Of a stretch of DNA of 64,000 nucleotides, positions 22,840 to 36,475 are shown in pieces. The notes under the pieces are model-generated. The model was not told the origin of the DNA. It was given only the letters and a program-made list of their open reading frames with translations, and did not search any database. Each line of letters starts with the position of its first letter. Position 1 is the stretch's first letter. This DNA comes from Straminergon stramineum (lineage: Eukaryota > Streptophyta > Bryopsida > Hypnales > Calliergonaceae): the NCBI GenBank assembly GCA_963920665.1, contig OY987269.1:22570501-22634500 (forward strand). The letters run 5' to 3'. Position numbers and translations under genes: made by a program.

Positions 22840-23610
22840 ATTCATCCTCTGCTTCTCATCCAAGGACGCGCGGGACTAGCCTTCCCAGTCTCTTTGCCTG
22901 CACTGCTTTCGCTTGTCTGCCGCGGTGTTGGCTTCGAGGTGCCTTCCATTCCAATCCATGAGGGCAAATCGCTCTGGCAGCTTGGATTCCGGCCATGCCA
23001 GTTTCGATGTTCAATTTTCAGTCACGGCTAAGTTAGAACTTGATTTTTTGGCTTGAAGTTGGAACCAATTCGTGTGCGTGAGATAACAATCGGAGGGTTA
23101 GTTGTAGAGCCTTTGTGGGCGTGGAGGTAGCTGGAAAAACGCGTTTCTTGGATGGTAAGGTGGTGTCTTGTTGGGAACGTTCTTTGTTCAAGATTTTGGG
23201 GTTTAGGAGCGAAATGTCACTGAGGCTGTTTCTTAGGGTTTTAATGTACGTAAATGGGATGGGAAGTGTTTTCGTGAAAGAGTCCTTAAGTTAATTTGAG
23301 TTGTGATACAATTGTACTCCTGAGAAGGAAATGGCGTGAAATATCTGGTGAATGCTTGAAAGAACTACATGGTTTTGACTATGTGAAAGACCCACTGTTG
23401 CTGACTTTGGAGCTGGGGTCTTCTTGGTGATTTTTTTTTAAATTATGGTTTTCGAGGAAATTCACTGAGACTGTCTCTTAGGGTTTTAGTATCATAACTG
23501 GGATTGGACGTGTGTGGGTGAGAATTGGACTTCTTTTCGTCTAAACGTCTTTTTGATTTGTGATACAACCATAATCCTGAGAAGGAAATGGTGTGATCTA
23601 AATACCTCCA
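22840..23610 (+). repeat. Leader module copy B
   Basis: Second copy of the module, directly following copy A in tandem. The conserved donor GGATG/GTAAG is at 23155, and internal units containing CCTGAGAAGGAAATGG lie near 23312 and 23575. It shares a GC-richer first part with copy C (CTTCGAGGTGCC). Both A and B lie upstream of the GRF-finger gene and are likely its leader exon or intron region. Confidence 0.75.
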
Positions 23611-25248
23611 AAATTGTGTAGCATACAAAATTTTTGCTGCTTATTTGCTGTTTTTTTAGTAGTGTACTTGGTTGAACTTTGGGATCACTATTAAAAGGGA
23701 GTAAAGTGAAGTTTTTGAGTGAATAGTGAGACCATCAACAAATGGTTTGAAGCTCGGAATTCACTATTTTCTAAATGGTGTTCCAACGTTATCTCTCCAG
23801 AGGTAGACTAGTACATGGGTTGAACTTACGGAGGAGTTGTTTCTTACACGCTAAAATAAAACACCAGTAAACGGCGTAGATGCAGTGATAATCGCCCTCA
23901 GTAGACGAGGTTTGATTGATGGGAAATTTCTTGAAATATCTTCCAGATACTAGCACCACGCAATCGCTATCTTCCATTGTTGGAGACTGATATTCGACAT
24001 CACTTCACTAGGGTTATAACTCCCATTTCAGATTCCATATGGTTTGACTACCAAGGCTTGCCTTTGAAATGGTACGATCCTTGGGACACTTCTTACTTTT
24101 GTCGATTCTACGTTCTTGGACAGTTCTACAGTAGAGTTTGAGGCGATCTTGAGTTATATTTTATGTTTGTCGTTAAGTGGTTTATTTTTATCCCCTTTAA
24201 ATAGACACTTGCTCTGGTTTGTATATTTGAAATTTGAATAGGCTTTTCTTCTCTTATGCCATCCCAACAGGTTTGCTCTATGATCTACTGGTTGCAGAAG
24301 TTGAATGATCTTGGAACCATACGGTATGTGTAGTTCCATCGCCTTGGGTCTTTTTCTCAGTATCTCGATTAATTCTTCAGAATAATGGGGTACTAGTTCT
24401 ACATAGGTTGAACCCAAACACAACCGATCTAAGTATTGACTTGTCGCATAGATATCGAGCTTTTTTATGCGTAGATGTTTCAAGGTGTTGCAGTAGATTG
24501 TGCATAGACTTGCTCTTCTTAATAATTGAACGCATATCCTCTTAATTAATGCGACTTTGAATTAATCAACTTCATCATAGGCCTCTTCGTTTTGGTTTAC
24601 TTGGACAGGCATCCTGTACGGAAGCACGAAGAGCATGTCGCAATTAGACCAGGTGGAGCTTTGGCGTTGTGTACATAAAGGTACGAGTGGTGATCGCTTA
24701 GTGAATCACATGACAGGGGTAGACCAATAGATTAAACTTAATACAACCGGGGCTTCTATTTTTTGAGGTGCTGATTTGGATTGTTCGCGTACAGAATCTT
24801 GTATGGCAATGTAATTACCAGTCTAGTACTATATTTGTGAGATATTCAATTCACAGTTGCACATGACGTCCATGAACTTTGACTTTTAACCTAGTGGTTG
24901 GTTGATTGGTAGATTCCTGGGAGGGATTGCGAGTCTTTGTTGAGTTTCTGCTTTGAGATTCGAAAGTAATCGACACTTTTTTGGTGGCACTTAGATCTCG
25001 CCATGTGGACCCTGTAGATGATGTCTTCTGCAATGGTGAGAGCATTATGGGTGTGAATTTGATACCAATATTACTGGTTTCCAATGTATCCGTTTGGTAT
25101 TTTAGAATGTAATTGGGTATGTCCATGTGTATGTTACTACCGTACTCTGGCACTCTGGCGTACCTTTCCTCATTATCTTTCTTAAATGGCTCAAACATTC
25201 AACACGCTTTTTCTGTATCTCTCGTAGGCGACATTGGAGGTAGAGCAG
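23611..25248 (+). other. Putative leader intron of the GRF-finger gene
   Basis: No plus-strand coding exon could be joined in phase here. The acceptor TCTCGTAG at 25220–25227 fits the end of a leader intron before the first coding exon. Minus-strand frames at 24154–24483 and 24851–25198 show no recognisable domain. Confidence 0.4.
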
Positions 25249-28200
25249 ATGCCATCAGGAGGCGTCAGTAACGTTGTTCAGGACGTGATTATGGATAATG
25301 TGACGAAGGAAGCTGAAATAGAAGCTAAAGTTGAACTTGAAGTAGAAGCGATGGCAAGTGAAAATGCGACGGACTCCTCGGCGATGGACGTTGCCAAGGA
25401 AGCTGGTAAGAGACGAGCTTCGAGAATACAATGTTTTGTCAGGTCATTTCTTTTCCCATTTGTAGCTATTTATATCTGCTGTGTCAACTCTGAATCGCCG
25501 GATCTCGTTGTCCGCATTCCTTGTTGCAGGAACTGATGTCTCATTACCAGCGGAAGAAGGTGGTGTCGGGTCAGACGAGACTCAATCAGTACAAGTGGAC
25601 CCCCCTGTTGATCTGTCGATGAGATTACACACGAAGATAAATGACAGCGTGAACACAAGTCTGAACAACTCCTCTGAATTTTCTAACGCCAAAGAAGTCG
25701 GGGAATCTTTGCTTGAATCCAGAGCGTTGGCTCAGGGAGCAGAGACGATGAGTAATCCTGACGGTATGACGGACAATGTTGAAAACTTGACAGTGATTCA
25801 AGAGTCTCGAAAAGAGGTTGATACCCACAGAATAGCTCCCAGCAGCATAGCTGAGGTTTTAGCCGCGGGAGTGGCTGAAGGTATAGCAGAAAGCATTGCA
25901 GAGACCATCGCCAAAGAAACAGCTGGTTCGTACGGACAAGGTTCAATGGAGGGCTGTTTGTTTGACAGTGCTAGGTTCGAGAGAATGGCTATTGCCAAAG
26001 CGGTGGCAGAAGTTATCGCTGAAGGTGTTGCGCAAGAAGTTGCCCAAGGATTGGCAGATGGACTTGCGGAGGCCGCTGCAATTGCTGAAGCTTCCAGTGG
26101 AGTTGAGAAAAGGATTCCAGATAACATACAAGGTGTGCATTCTATTTCTACGTGAATGGAAAACTAGGCTACTATCTCTCTTTGTTCTGTATTTCTTGAT
26201 CCTCAATAATATTATTAATAAGTTTTCAAATTTCACATTGGCTTCTTGACGCCTTTATGATAGATCAGTTCTTATTGACTTGAATTAGGTCTGACTGAGG
26301 AAAATAAAGATGGAGTGCTGTGCGAGTGTGGATTGGTTGCTGTTGTGAGGGTCGTTGGTGAGAAGAGCCCTAACCGGGGCTTGCGATACCTGATGTGCTC
26401 TCTTCAAGAGCCATCGTTTTTCAAGCGAAAGGGCAAAAGGAAAGATTCTGATACAATTGGAAAATGTAAATTCTTCAGGTAAATTTTTGCGCAATCGTAT
26501 CTGTCAAATCTTCTCATATATTTTGGACGGAATTTCTTTATATTTCCGTTTCTCTCTGAGTTGGTGATTTAGCGCACGACAAATTATTTGTTAGCTTCAC
26601 GTTCTATGCTAATTGTCCCTGTAAATGGACAAGAAACTGAGAATATTGACTACGTATGTTGTTTCGCCCATGCAGGTGGCTGGACACTCCTCGAAATGCC
26701 TCGAAAGAGAACAAGAAGAATCTAGAGAAAGTTAAGACACATCTAGAAGATCTGGATGCGTCTCACTTGACACGATCTTCTGCCAAGAAGAGTAATCCAG
26801 AGTCGCCTACTACTGCTGGCACCAGACCCTCTGTAGATGCAGGTGAAGTTTCGCCCTATCAATTTTCATCTTGTAGGAATCTTGATGGTAGCTTACAACT
26901 TCCGGGATTTCCTGAGTTTAAGCCTGATTTGAAAGCTAAGTCAAAACGAAAACAGGGAAAAGGGGACTTGCTGATGAATCTGGAAGGAATCATGTATTGG
27001 TTGCAGATCGACCCTCCTCTGCAGGCACTTTTACTCGTTCTTCCTTAAAAAAAGGGGCTCCTAAGCTTACTCAGGAACCCAGCTTAGATAGTTCTGCAGT
27101 CAGTACTCCAGCAATTGCTTTAGGAAAACGCACAATCGACTGGACGGATAGTTACGTGGGGCCCGAATCGCAAGTTTTTGAGAAAGGGGCTACGTGGCGT
27201 AAGAGACGCAGTGTACGAGGGGAAAGTGGACCCAGTAGTCGGTATTCAGTTGGTGGTAGCGGTAGCGAAAGAAATACGGGGTTTGGTTCCTCGGAGAAGA
27301 AACCCTTGCACTATTTCAGAAGGTCAACAGGGCAGATCGGAGCTTCAGACGGTGATACCATTCCTGTTCTCAGTTCACGAAATCCCGTGACGGATTTCGA
27401 AAGTGCTGAAGCTGATCACAAGGATGAAAAAGACAACCGCTTCAGAAGTTACTACAAGAAAGGCAAGGTTGGTAGCTCTTCAGAGCCGAAGTCTACAGAA
27501 GTGATTTCTCCTGATGAACTTGAAAAGAAAACCAAGTCACAAACAAGGCGTCAGCAGAGGAAGCTGCCTCTTTCCGAAGTCTATGGCGCTGTAAAGCCAC
27601 TGCTACCTACGCAGGTGACCAAGACAGGAACAACTATCCTTGTTAGCAAAGACAATAGCTTATCACCATCCGGGCATTCATTTGGAAAGAGTACACCTTC
27701 AGATGTTGCTTCTGAGCCTAAAGTAGCCGGACTCTCCAAGTCCCCACCTAAAAAGAGGAAGTTGTCCTGGGTTCTTTCAGAAGATTCTGTGATGCGAGAG
27801 ACAGACTCCCCGAAAAGATCCTCTGCCAGAAAGAGCATTTCTAGTGCTCAAACTGTAAGTAAGGACAACTTTCTGTGTGTGCGAGCTGTACAGGTTCAGG
27901 GGCTTTTGAAGTTCTTAATAAGGAATTCGTTGGATTGCTTCAATGACTAATTAGAGAATATCTTCTATGTCTGCACAGAATTCTGAAAGCCAAATTTTTT
28001 CGTCTTCAGTGATCGAGACTCCCTTAGCAGCAAGCGTGTTCCCTACCGTCCGGTATGAAGCAAAGTTACCTGTCGAGGATTATCATGATCCTGATGATCC
28101 ATGGTCACTGGAAATACCATGGTCAAAGCAAGGGCATCAAGGAGAGGAACCGCAACAACTGGAGAGGGGGACGAGTCAAGACGAAAGGAATGAGGAAGCA

Positions 28201-31200
28201 GAGGATAGTGAGAATATTGTCATGAAAACGGATGTAGTGACCATAATAGAAGCGGTGAATGAAGCTGCAGCAGTGGAGGAGGAACAGCCTATGACACTAT
28301 CGAACGCAGCTCAGCCCTTGAGTGTGGCTGAACCAGGCGGATTTATTGGATTTGAGACTTCCGGAGACGATCCGGATCCAGTATCCTTAAACATGGACCT
28401 AAAAGATGCAGGTGGAAAGGATCATGATAACCCTGGGCCTCATGCGGATCAAGAGACTATCAATGCTGTTGGGGATGCAGCCACTTCCCTTGTTGATGCA
28501 GTGGATGAGGGTGAAAATATCTCGCTTGCTTGTACTATTCAAACTCTTGAAGCACATCCTGAGCCGCTTGCTGATGGTCAGGAGGTCGGTAATGTTTTGA
28601 AAGAGGGCCCAGTGGAAACTCGAACGCAACATGAAGTGTTGCATGATGAGCGAGACTTAAGCGATAAGACTCCGACAAGTGTAAGTTTTGGTCTGGTTAT
28701 GCGGTAGTTTTCGAAGAGGACGTAAAATTGTGAGATCCTCGAATTTTGGATTGTCGTTTTCGGACCATTAGTTGTAGGTGCCTCGTATTCAGTCACTTCG
28801 ATATTTAATATGCCTTTTTCAAGAGCTCCAATGAAGTAGGAGACTGATAAGAATATGAAAGAATTTCTGAAAGCCACAATTCTCGAAGAATGCTTTTTAA
28901 GCGCTTAATGGTAGGGTGGTTGATAAGTTGTCATAATGATTTTCACCAACTAGCTCTTCATGTTGTGCTCATTATGTACTGGTCGAGAGTGCTGGATACG
29001 TAGTGAGTTCGTGGAGATGGTGGTCATCAAGTGTTGGCACGGAATGAATACTAAATTTTGTTTCTTATCAAAGAGAAATTTAGATTAACAAGTTAACTGC
29101 GTTGTTTCGCTTCAGATGCTGGCTGCTTTTACTGGTACTCCACTTGAAGCGGATGGGCACGAGTCGCTCATGAGTGAGACAGCTATCTTGAAAGTGCCTG
29201 GAACTATTGTCGAGAGTGACCACAGTGCCCCTGACAAGATTGACTCGACGGCACCTTCCTATCAGCAGCTTCCATTCAATGAGGGTGCTGATAATGTTAC
29301 TAATGACTCTACGCAAAGCGTTCATGTTGGAGAGCCGGTTGCAGAAGATGCTAATCCTGAGGAAAATATTGAGGAAAATCTTTTGATAGGAAGTGTTCCT
29401 ACAGTGAGCAAGGATAGTTCATCCAAGTTAGATGATACAGTGGAGACTGACACTATCCTTCCTTGTGAAAGATCAGAGCCGTCGGATACCCTGGGCGATG
29501 CTGAAGTGACTAATGAGGGGGAGATTGTGCTATCTGGCGATAAGTGTGAAATTCACGGTTTTCAAGAGAGTGTCAAAAGGACTCATGGATTAATTGAAGA
29601 GTCTGCTGTAAGCGGAAGCAACTTGATAGGAGACCCCTGCCCTGATGCTAGACTGGGCCAAGGAAGTGACCATGAACCTGAAAGAGATCTTGCTCACGCA
29701 CGTCTTGATCAAGATGCTGCCTTCAAATCTCCTCGCGAAGCGGATCATGCCGGAGCTGCAGCTGCCAGTGAAAATGCAGGGTTTGTGAACTCGGTGTGGA
29801 GGCTTGCTTCTGGTAAAAAGACTAGATCTATTGGTTCTATAGGTGCTCCAGCTGTAACAAGTAAAAGGTCACGATCAGTGGTTCCGTCACTGAAGGGTGG
29901 TCCGAAAGGATATCCTAAGCATCAAGCAGAAGTCCAGTGGGTTGACGTGCCTTTGGACTGGAGGAATGAGAAGTCTACAGGTAGAGTACCCCTTCTACCA
30001 AACATTTCTGGAAAGGGTTTGAATGGGTCAGATACATCTCAGAGTGACTTGCGACTCTTGCAGTCTGGTGATACTTCACTCGGTACACACAGCGCACGTC
30101 CAAGACTTGCCAGAGGTGAAGTAGATGATTCCTCTATCATCACAGAGGAGAAGGAAAAAGAGCTTGATGCTTGTAACGAGGACAGCATGGACTTCATTGC
30201 CCAAATAACAAATGGAGCCGCGCACGCTGGACGGGCTACTCTTGGGAGTACGGAAATGGATGAAGACCCCTCAGTTCCAGCAGGTGAACACTATCTGGGA
30301 GATCCTACCAATCATGAAGCAGTTTATATTGGAGGGGAAAACGCTGTGCAGAAGAGAAAAAGGGGAAGACCAAGGAAGGATAGCAAAAAGCCTGTTGGAT
30401 TTCAATATGCTGTAGCGGGTGGGCACAACCTTGGTGCAGTTGCTGGTGTAAACGAGTCTCCTGAGCCTGAACTGGTGAGATGAATAATCGTGGAACAAAG
30501 CTTACTTAGTATCGTTTTGGAGAGGGGTATGAGATCCTGACAAGGAATTACTTCTAAGCTTTGATAGCTGCCTTCTTTTTCTGGAATATAGTTGTTCTAT
30601 CACTTTGTTTTGTAGATTGTTTTCATCGTTGTTTGCTTAATTGAACAATTGTCACGAGGACTTGTTCTGGTTCCTTGTGTATTTGATGGGTGTGTTAGAA
30701 TGAAAGGTTTGCATACAAGACATCGGTTCTCCACCAAAGTTAGAGGTGTTATACTAACTTGGTCGGGAGAACTAAGTATCCTAGACTTCCTTATCCTAGA
30801 CTTGCAAATGTACCTTAGATCTGTGTTACGTTTTGTCGCCATAGAGTAGAAATTCAAGTCTTGGGGCGCGTGTGTTTCAGGCCGGGGTTATGGGAAAGGC
30901 TGATGGCGAGCCTAGTTCCATGCTTATTTGCACCACAGCTATGGAAGGCAATACATTGACAGAATTACATGGGGAGGACAGGGTTTCTCAGCTTGAAAGG
31001 TCGGCCAGTAACTCAGAGAGAGAGAATGGAAAGCCTGAAGGAGTTTCCTGTGGACTAGAGGAATGTGGAAGATCATTAGATGGAAGTGACGTTCCTAATA
31101 CTTCCGCAGGTTCGTAATATTTTTTTCTACCTCGGCTTCTCTGTTTGTCTCTACATCGTCAGACTGTTGAATTTAGTAAGACAGTTTTGATTAGCCAATG

Positions 31201-32067
31201 CCTGTTGTGTTGGAATGCTTATTTCAATAAACCTGTGATGATATCTCATATTATATACGGATGATATCTCATGTTACATGCACTGAAGGCTTGAACGATG
31301 TGGCAGAATTCAAACAGATTAGCACTAATGTCCGCTTCATGAACCATGACACCGTGGTGTTGTCGAAATTATTTATAGCTTCCAATGCACTGATTTATCT
31401 TTTTTTTAATTGTCAACACTGTTCACATCCTGGTATTCTATGTTTTGCAGAGGGTCTGCATTCAGAATTTGTTGCTCCGTATTGTTTATGCAAGGTTGTT
31501 CCACGCCAAGCGATCTTGAAATCTGTTATTCGAAGCGGTGATCCAAATGAAGGTCTTCGTTACTGGAGTTGCAGCAACAATAGAAAACTCTTTACCAAGA
31601 AGCGGAAATCTCCTTCAGACGTGACTGAAGAAAGCTGCAATTACTTCAGGTAAAATAACGACTTCCTCTCCTTCATTTTTGAGATCTAGAATAGACTGGT
31701 CTACTTCTTCGGGCATCGGCAGTGCCCTGCTTCTATTGGACGCTTCTTTCAAACCTGCCTCAATTTTGAACTGTGCAAGTTCTCCGAACATGTCAGCTGA
31801 AGCTGAGTAGACTACTTACTGTTGCTTGAACATTGCTTTCCTGTCTTCTGGGTAGTAGGTGAATATTTCACTTTTATGTTTGGGAGTGTTTACTTTGCAG
31901 CAAATATTATTACAGCCTTGTCTATTCATTTGCACGTCCTGGACTGTTCTCATCAGAATCTCTTCTTCTGTTGCAGGTGGCTAGATACCCCACGATTCAC
32001 TGCTAAGGATAAAAGAGAAGCTCGCAAGGAACGCTACAGGCAGGTGGAGTTGCAGAGACTGTTGTAA
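25249..32067 (+). CDS. Nuclear-type protein with two GRF-like zinc fingers and an AT-hook
   Basis: Ten exons join in phase to 1514 residues: 25249–25405, 25530–26132, 26289–26478, 26676–26842, 27007–27854, 27979–28680, 29116–30474, 30881–31109, 31451–31649 and 31977–32067. Residues ~165–240 are Ala/Glu-rich helical repeats. Finger 1 (~263–325) has CECG, PNRGLRYLMC and CKFFRWLDTPR. Finger 2 (~1430–1490) has CLCK, PNEGLRYWSC and CNYFRWLDTPR, and ends close to the C-terminus. Both fit the GRF zinc-finger pattern (CxC, PNxGxRYxxC, CxFFxW), which binds single-stranded nucleic acid or protein in known members. An AT-hook KRGRPRKDSKK lies near residue 1300. The middle is acidic, Ser-rich and probably disordered. 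A chromatin or DNA-repair role is inferred only. The ATG at 25249 is chosen because upstream sequence in frame lacks an ATG before the acceptor. Confidence 0.85.
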
Positions 32068-33890
32068 TGAGCTCCACCACTCATTTGCTTTGAATCCAAG
32101 CGTCTTAACGTGTTCTCAATTTTAGGGATTTGTTCTGAACCACTTCTGCATACACATCAGAGGATCGCTTCTTGATATAGGCTGTCTATTGTAGTGATGA
32201 TGTCTCTGCCCATAGATTTCGCGTCAGTTTCAGCAAGCCTTGACTTCTTCAGCTGTTGGTAGATTTTCAATCTAGTTGAAGGAGACATTGCCCTACCGTG
32301 GTACTTATTACTCATGGGAGTCCAAACATTTTGTGGGAGATTGCTGCCCAAGGGCCATCTTCCTGTACATATCCAGCTCCATGTCGAATGGGAATGACTT
32401 TAGGCAGCGCCAGGCCGGACTGTTTTTTTATTAGGTTTTGTTAGAATCTGGCCAAAATCAAAATCATTTTATTGCTTAATCTATCGATTCCCCCAATTCT
32501 AGCCAAGTCTCTGGTTTAACTTGTTGATTAAACAATTGCATGACCTTGGAAGTGATTGCATTTTTTCCGGAAATTGCGCTTGCTGTTGCTCACCAAACGC
32601 TATCAATGGCAGTGACGCTTCTGCTCTACTGCAGTTTTTCATGCAGATTTAACCATCTCATGAGATTGCATGTGTTCTAAACTCAACGGTGGAATGCCAT
32701 GAAAACTATTAAGTGATGATGGACGTACAATCCGGGTAAGTGTGGATTACGAGTTATGCTATTGAGCAAGGGGCATCCTGGGCCACATCCAAGCATGTAA
32801 GTACCCAAGTTCACCCCTTACGTGCACTGTTCCAAGATTTGCAGACTGACATTTTGTGTAGAAGACAAAATTGGTAAAGTTATGATTTTGTGTATGCTTA
32901 TGCTACAGACTACTGCGTGGCACTGAAATCATGCTGACTGCACAAATTTGACTGTTAAGCTTGTGCTTCAACAATGGCAGGATTGAGGAACATAGTTGGG
33001 GATGAATTCTTTCCTGAAATCTGAGTGAAAACCACAAAACAGCCATAAACATTGACACTCTCACTTGTTTGCAACATCTACATGAAAAGCATTACTAAAT
33101 TATTCCTCTTAGTTGTACTTTGTAGCAGATCTTCACATTTGTTTACCTCTTAGTTGCACTTATAGCACATCTTTACATTTTGACTATCTCTAAGAGTCTT
33201 AGTTTTGTGGTTAAAAATCAAATATGCATGGTATCAAGTAAATTGAATATTGTTTTGCAACCTTTGTAATCAAGATATCTAAGGCCATAAAATAAACATG
33301 AACAATATTTAAATCTATGAAGATTATCATTGTAGTATCTACTTAATTTAAAGTCCTTGTAATCTCCATTTCTTATATCACCTTCTCTCTTATTGCATGA
33401 AACATTAGGGAGCATAACATTGTACTTAATTGAAAATTCACTTGTCTCAACTACTATTTTTATTCTCAAATGTCAAATTTGGGTTGTATACAAATGTAAT
33501 AACATCGAATGTGGTAAGCATGAGACGCCACTTTTCAATAATTATTACATATGTCACATTGTGTAGACACAAGTGTAAGTCAAAACATCAATCAAAATCA
33601 ACACAAGAGTGTTAGAAATAGCACCCTCGCAAGGAATGAAGAACTAATCTCAAAACACAAAAGTAGTCAAGTCTTTGGCTCTCACTCCACCAAGAGAGAA
33701 TCTAATAGTGCACATACATCAAAAAGAAAACTTAAAACTTTAGAAATGGCTTTTATCACCATAATTAGCCACAAATCCACGTCAAAAGTGTCTCTTTCTC
33801 TAAAACACAAACAATGCTTGACTTGACAAGAATGACAAGTCAAAGAAGCCTCAAAGCCCAAATATTCCAAACCTAGAATAAAGAATCAAC
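32068..33890. other. 3' flank and AT-rich spacer
   Basis: The first few hundred bases are probably the 3' untranslated region of the GRF-finger gene. The rest is AT-rich with no gene, RNA or repeat I can support. Confidence 0.4.
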
Positions 33891-35100
33891 TTCCACATGG
33901 TGTCATGACCCTCATCACAAGGCGTGCCCATGCCACCTTAGTAAGCAAGGGGGACATTGGGGGTGACTCCCCAAGCCTTGCAAGAGATGAGGTGAGGGGG
34001 ACTAGGAGTCCCGAGCGATCAGAGCAATGTAGTGCTTTGATCCGGACGAATTTGGGGGCGTGTGATACATGATTGGAAAGGTCTTGAGAAGACGCTTTTA
34101 GTCGTCTAAAGAACGTGTGATTTGGACTTGCGAGTCAAAAGTTATGGGCGTTCAAAGTTGGGGGTGTCTCGGTCGCGCCGAGAGTGCCCTGGCCACGCCG
34201 GGAGTGTCCCGAATCTTTGAAGGGCGATAACTTTGTGAGAACTTGTCCAAATGGAGCAAGTGAGTAGTCCATCGGCATTTACGCGTCGCGTAGATGTCGA
34301 AAATGGGGTCGCATGTGCGATTTGGATCTCGGACCGCAAAGTTATGCCGGGTGGAAGTTCGGGAGTTCCAAACTAGCGCAAATCGGGAGAAATGGGGTGG
34401 TCTTCCAAAACCAAAGGGTGTTTGGGAGTCCCCTTTGACATACAAGGGGGAGGGTTGCCGAATCCCACAGAAAGTACTATAGGAGGGGTTGGTCTCCCTC
34501 CTCACTCCCTCTTGGAGCCTTGGTGAGTCTCGGTGACTCAAAGTTGGTGGTGTGGGGTCACCACCACTCCAAGGCACCATGGGACACTTGGGTGTGTCCC
34601 GTGGCACTGTTTGGGTGGAGTCCCACTCCTTGCTAGGTTATGTGAAGTGTCCCGAATGGTGAGTCCCGATTAGTGATGAAGTGGAAAGTAGCAAATATAC
34701 AAAGAGTCTAGTATGGAGTTGAGGTTACACTCAAGGGCGGTTAGGACCATGGTGAGTAGTGTCACCATGGGTCCTTGCACAATAAGATGGAAGTTCCGCC
34801 CCATGTTACTAAACAACATGCCCCGGTGTCATGATAGGTGTGTGTACTAGTAGTCCCAGTGACTGAGACTTAGTACAAAGAGTTGGAATTGGGGACTAAC
34901 ATTGGATGTGCATGGCATGTGCAGTGTTAGAAGAGTGTGACCCTTGGTGTCACTAAAGTATCAAGTGCTTGAGAAGCATTGGAAGGGAACTTAAGGTGGT
35001 AAGTGTCACTAAGGGGCGCGACGCATGGAATTCTTAAAGGACTAATGACTCTCTAACACCACAACATAGGCCAAGGAAACCATCTTAGCTCAATAAATAA
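33891..35100 (+). mobile_element. LTR-retrotransposon remnant (putative 3' LTR)
   Basis: A purine-rich tract GAATTTGGGGGCG at 34048–34060 is followed directly by TGTGATACATGA at 34061. This is the usual layout of a polypurine tract and LTR start. The following ~1 kb is GC-richer than its surroundings and ends near an AATAAATAA-type signal at about 35090–35105. About 170 bp upstream may be residual internal sequence. No gag or pol frame remains, and the right end is not defined because no clear terminal CA or target duplication was found. Confidence 0.45.
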
Positions 35101-36473
35101 TACATTGTGACAACCTTTGACACTAGATGCCACATCACCTTGACAACTAGATTATTGTAAGAAAAAAAACTTTAAATCCTAAATGCCCAAGGTTTTTTCT
35201 AAGTTTCTTGGAATTTGTACAAAGATAAGTATTGTCAATTTTTTTTAAATTGTAACTCTACAAATATAAACTAGATATGTTAGAGATCACATGGAAAAAG
35301 AAAACACAACAATATCACTTATAGATTGAAAGATTATAATGTTTAATAATGAAGGTATTAAGATTGTGAAAGAGATTTGAAGTCTTTCAATACTCTTTTC
35401 ATATGTCAAATCTAGAATTGATGTCACCAAAAAAATATGAGGTTAAAGGACATAACATGCCTAACCCCAATCAATTTATGACTTCTCAAAATCTACTCTA
35501 CAATTTTCTTAAGTGAATTTCTAATGTGATTATTCCTTCAAGTTCTAGTATATTTGAGGCTCATTAATTTTCCAAGAGCCCTCAACACTAAAAATAAAGA
35601 TTTGCAATGAACCCCCTTGCTCAAAATCTTCAAGAGAAAAATCCTAATCATTCATTTTCAAAATTAGATTTTTGATGCTAAAATTAGACTTCAAAAAAAA
35701 ATTGTCTACAAAAACTACTAAAACTAGTAACTTATTAAGATCTTATTTAACTTCAAATTTTTGTAAATACAAGAATTTGGTGCCTCATGCATTTTGGAAT
35801 TAAAGCTATGCTACAATGTTTCAAGATTCATGCCTTTGAGGGCACTATGGTTTATGATTTGTCACTTGGTCCTATTGCCTAAGCAAATGTTTATAGGTTT
35901 TCAAAAGAAGGGACCCTTTCAAAGGGTTCATTTTATCCATATACTAACAAATAATGCCATTAATAAGTGTTGGAAAGCCTTTGTTTGATTAATTAAGTAC
36001 AAATCTCATGTCCTTAAAGACAATTACAAGAGTTTATTAGGACACTAATGGTGTCAGTTTTTTACTTAACCCATAAAATTTATCATAACTAAGGAAATTA
36101 GTATGTTGAGGTGAATGGTATGCTACTACACTCAATCCAAGTTTTTTTCATATTCAATTTTCTATCATTTATGACATAAAATTACTCATTCACATTGGTT
36201 TCATTGGCATTCATATATGTATACATGAAAGAAGAAGAAATAAAAATTCACTGTCAAAGACATCAAAATCTAACCCTGAAGTGGTCATTTGCCAAAACTA
36301 GTCAAGGTGTAATAGTCACAAAAATATTCCTACATCCAAATCATCAAGTAAAATAAATGGCATCCACAAAGTTATGAGGATAAGAAACTAAAAGATGAAT
36401 AAAAAATTTAACAAAAAATACACTCTATACTCTACCATGTGATCAATTTCAATATGTAGGAGATAAAATGAAA
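35101..36473. other. AT-rich spacer
   Basis: No gene or repeat recognised. Confidence 0.4.
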
Positions 36474-36475
36474 TA

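Noticed and set aside
24154..25198. Minus-strand frames of 109 and 115 codons inside the putative leader intron of the GRF gene
   Set aside because: No recognisable domain, no splice connection, and position within another gene's leader make chance or old transposon residue more likely.
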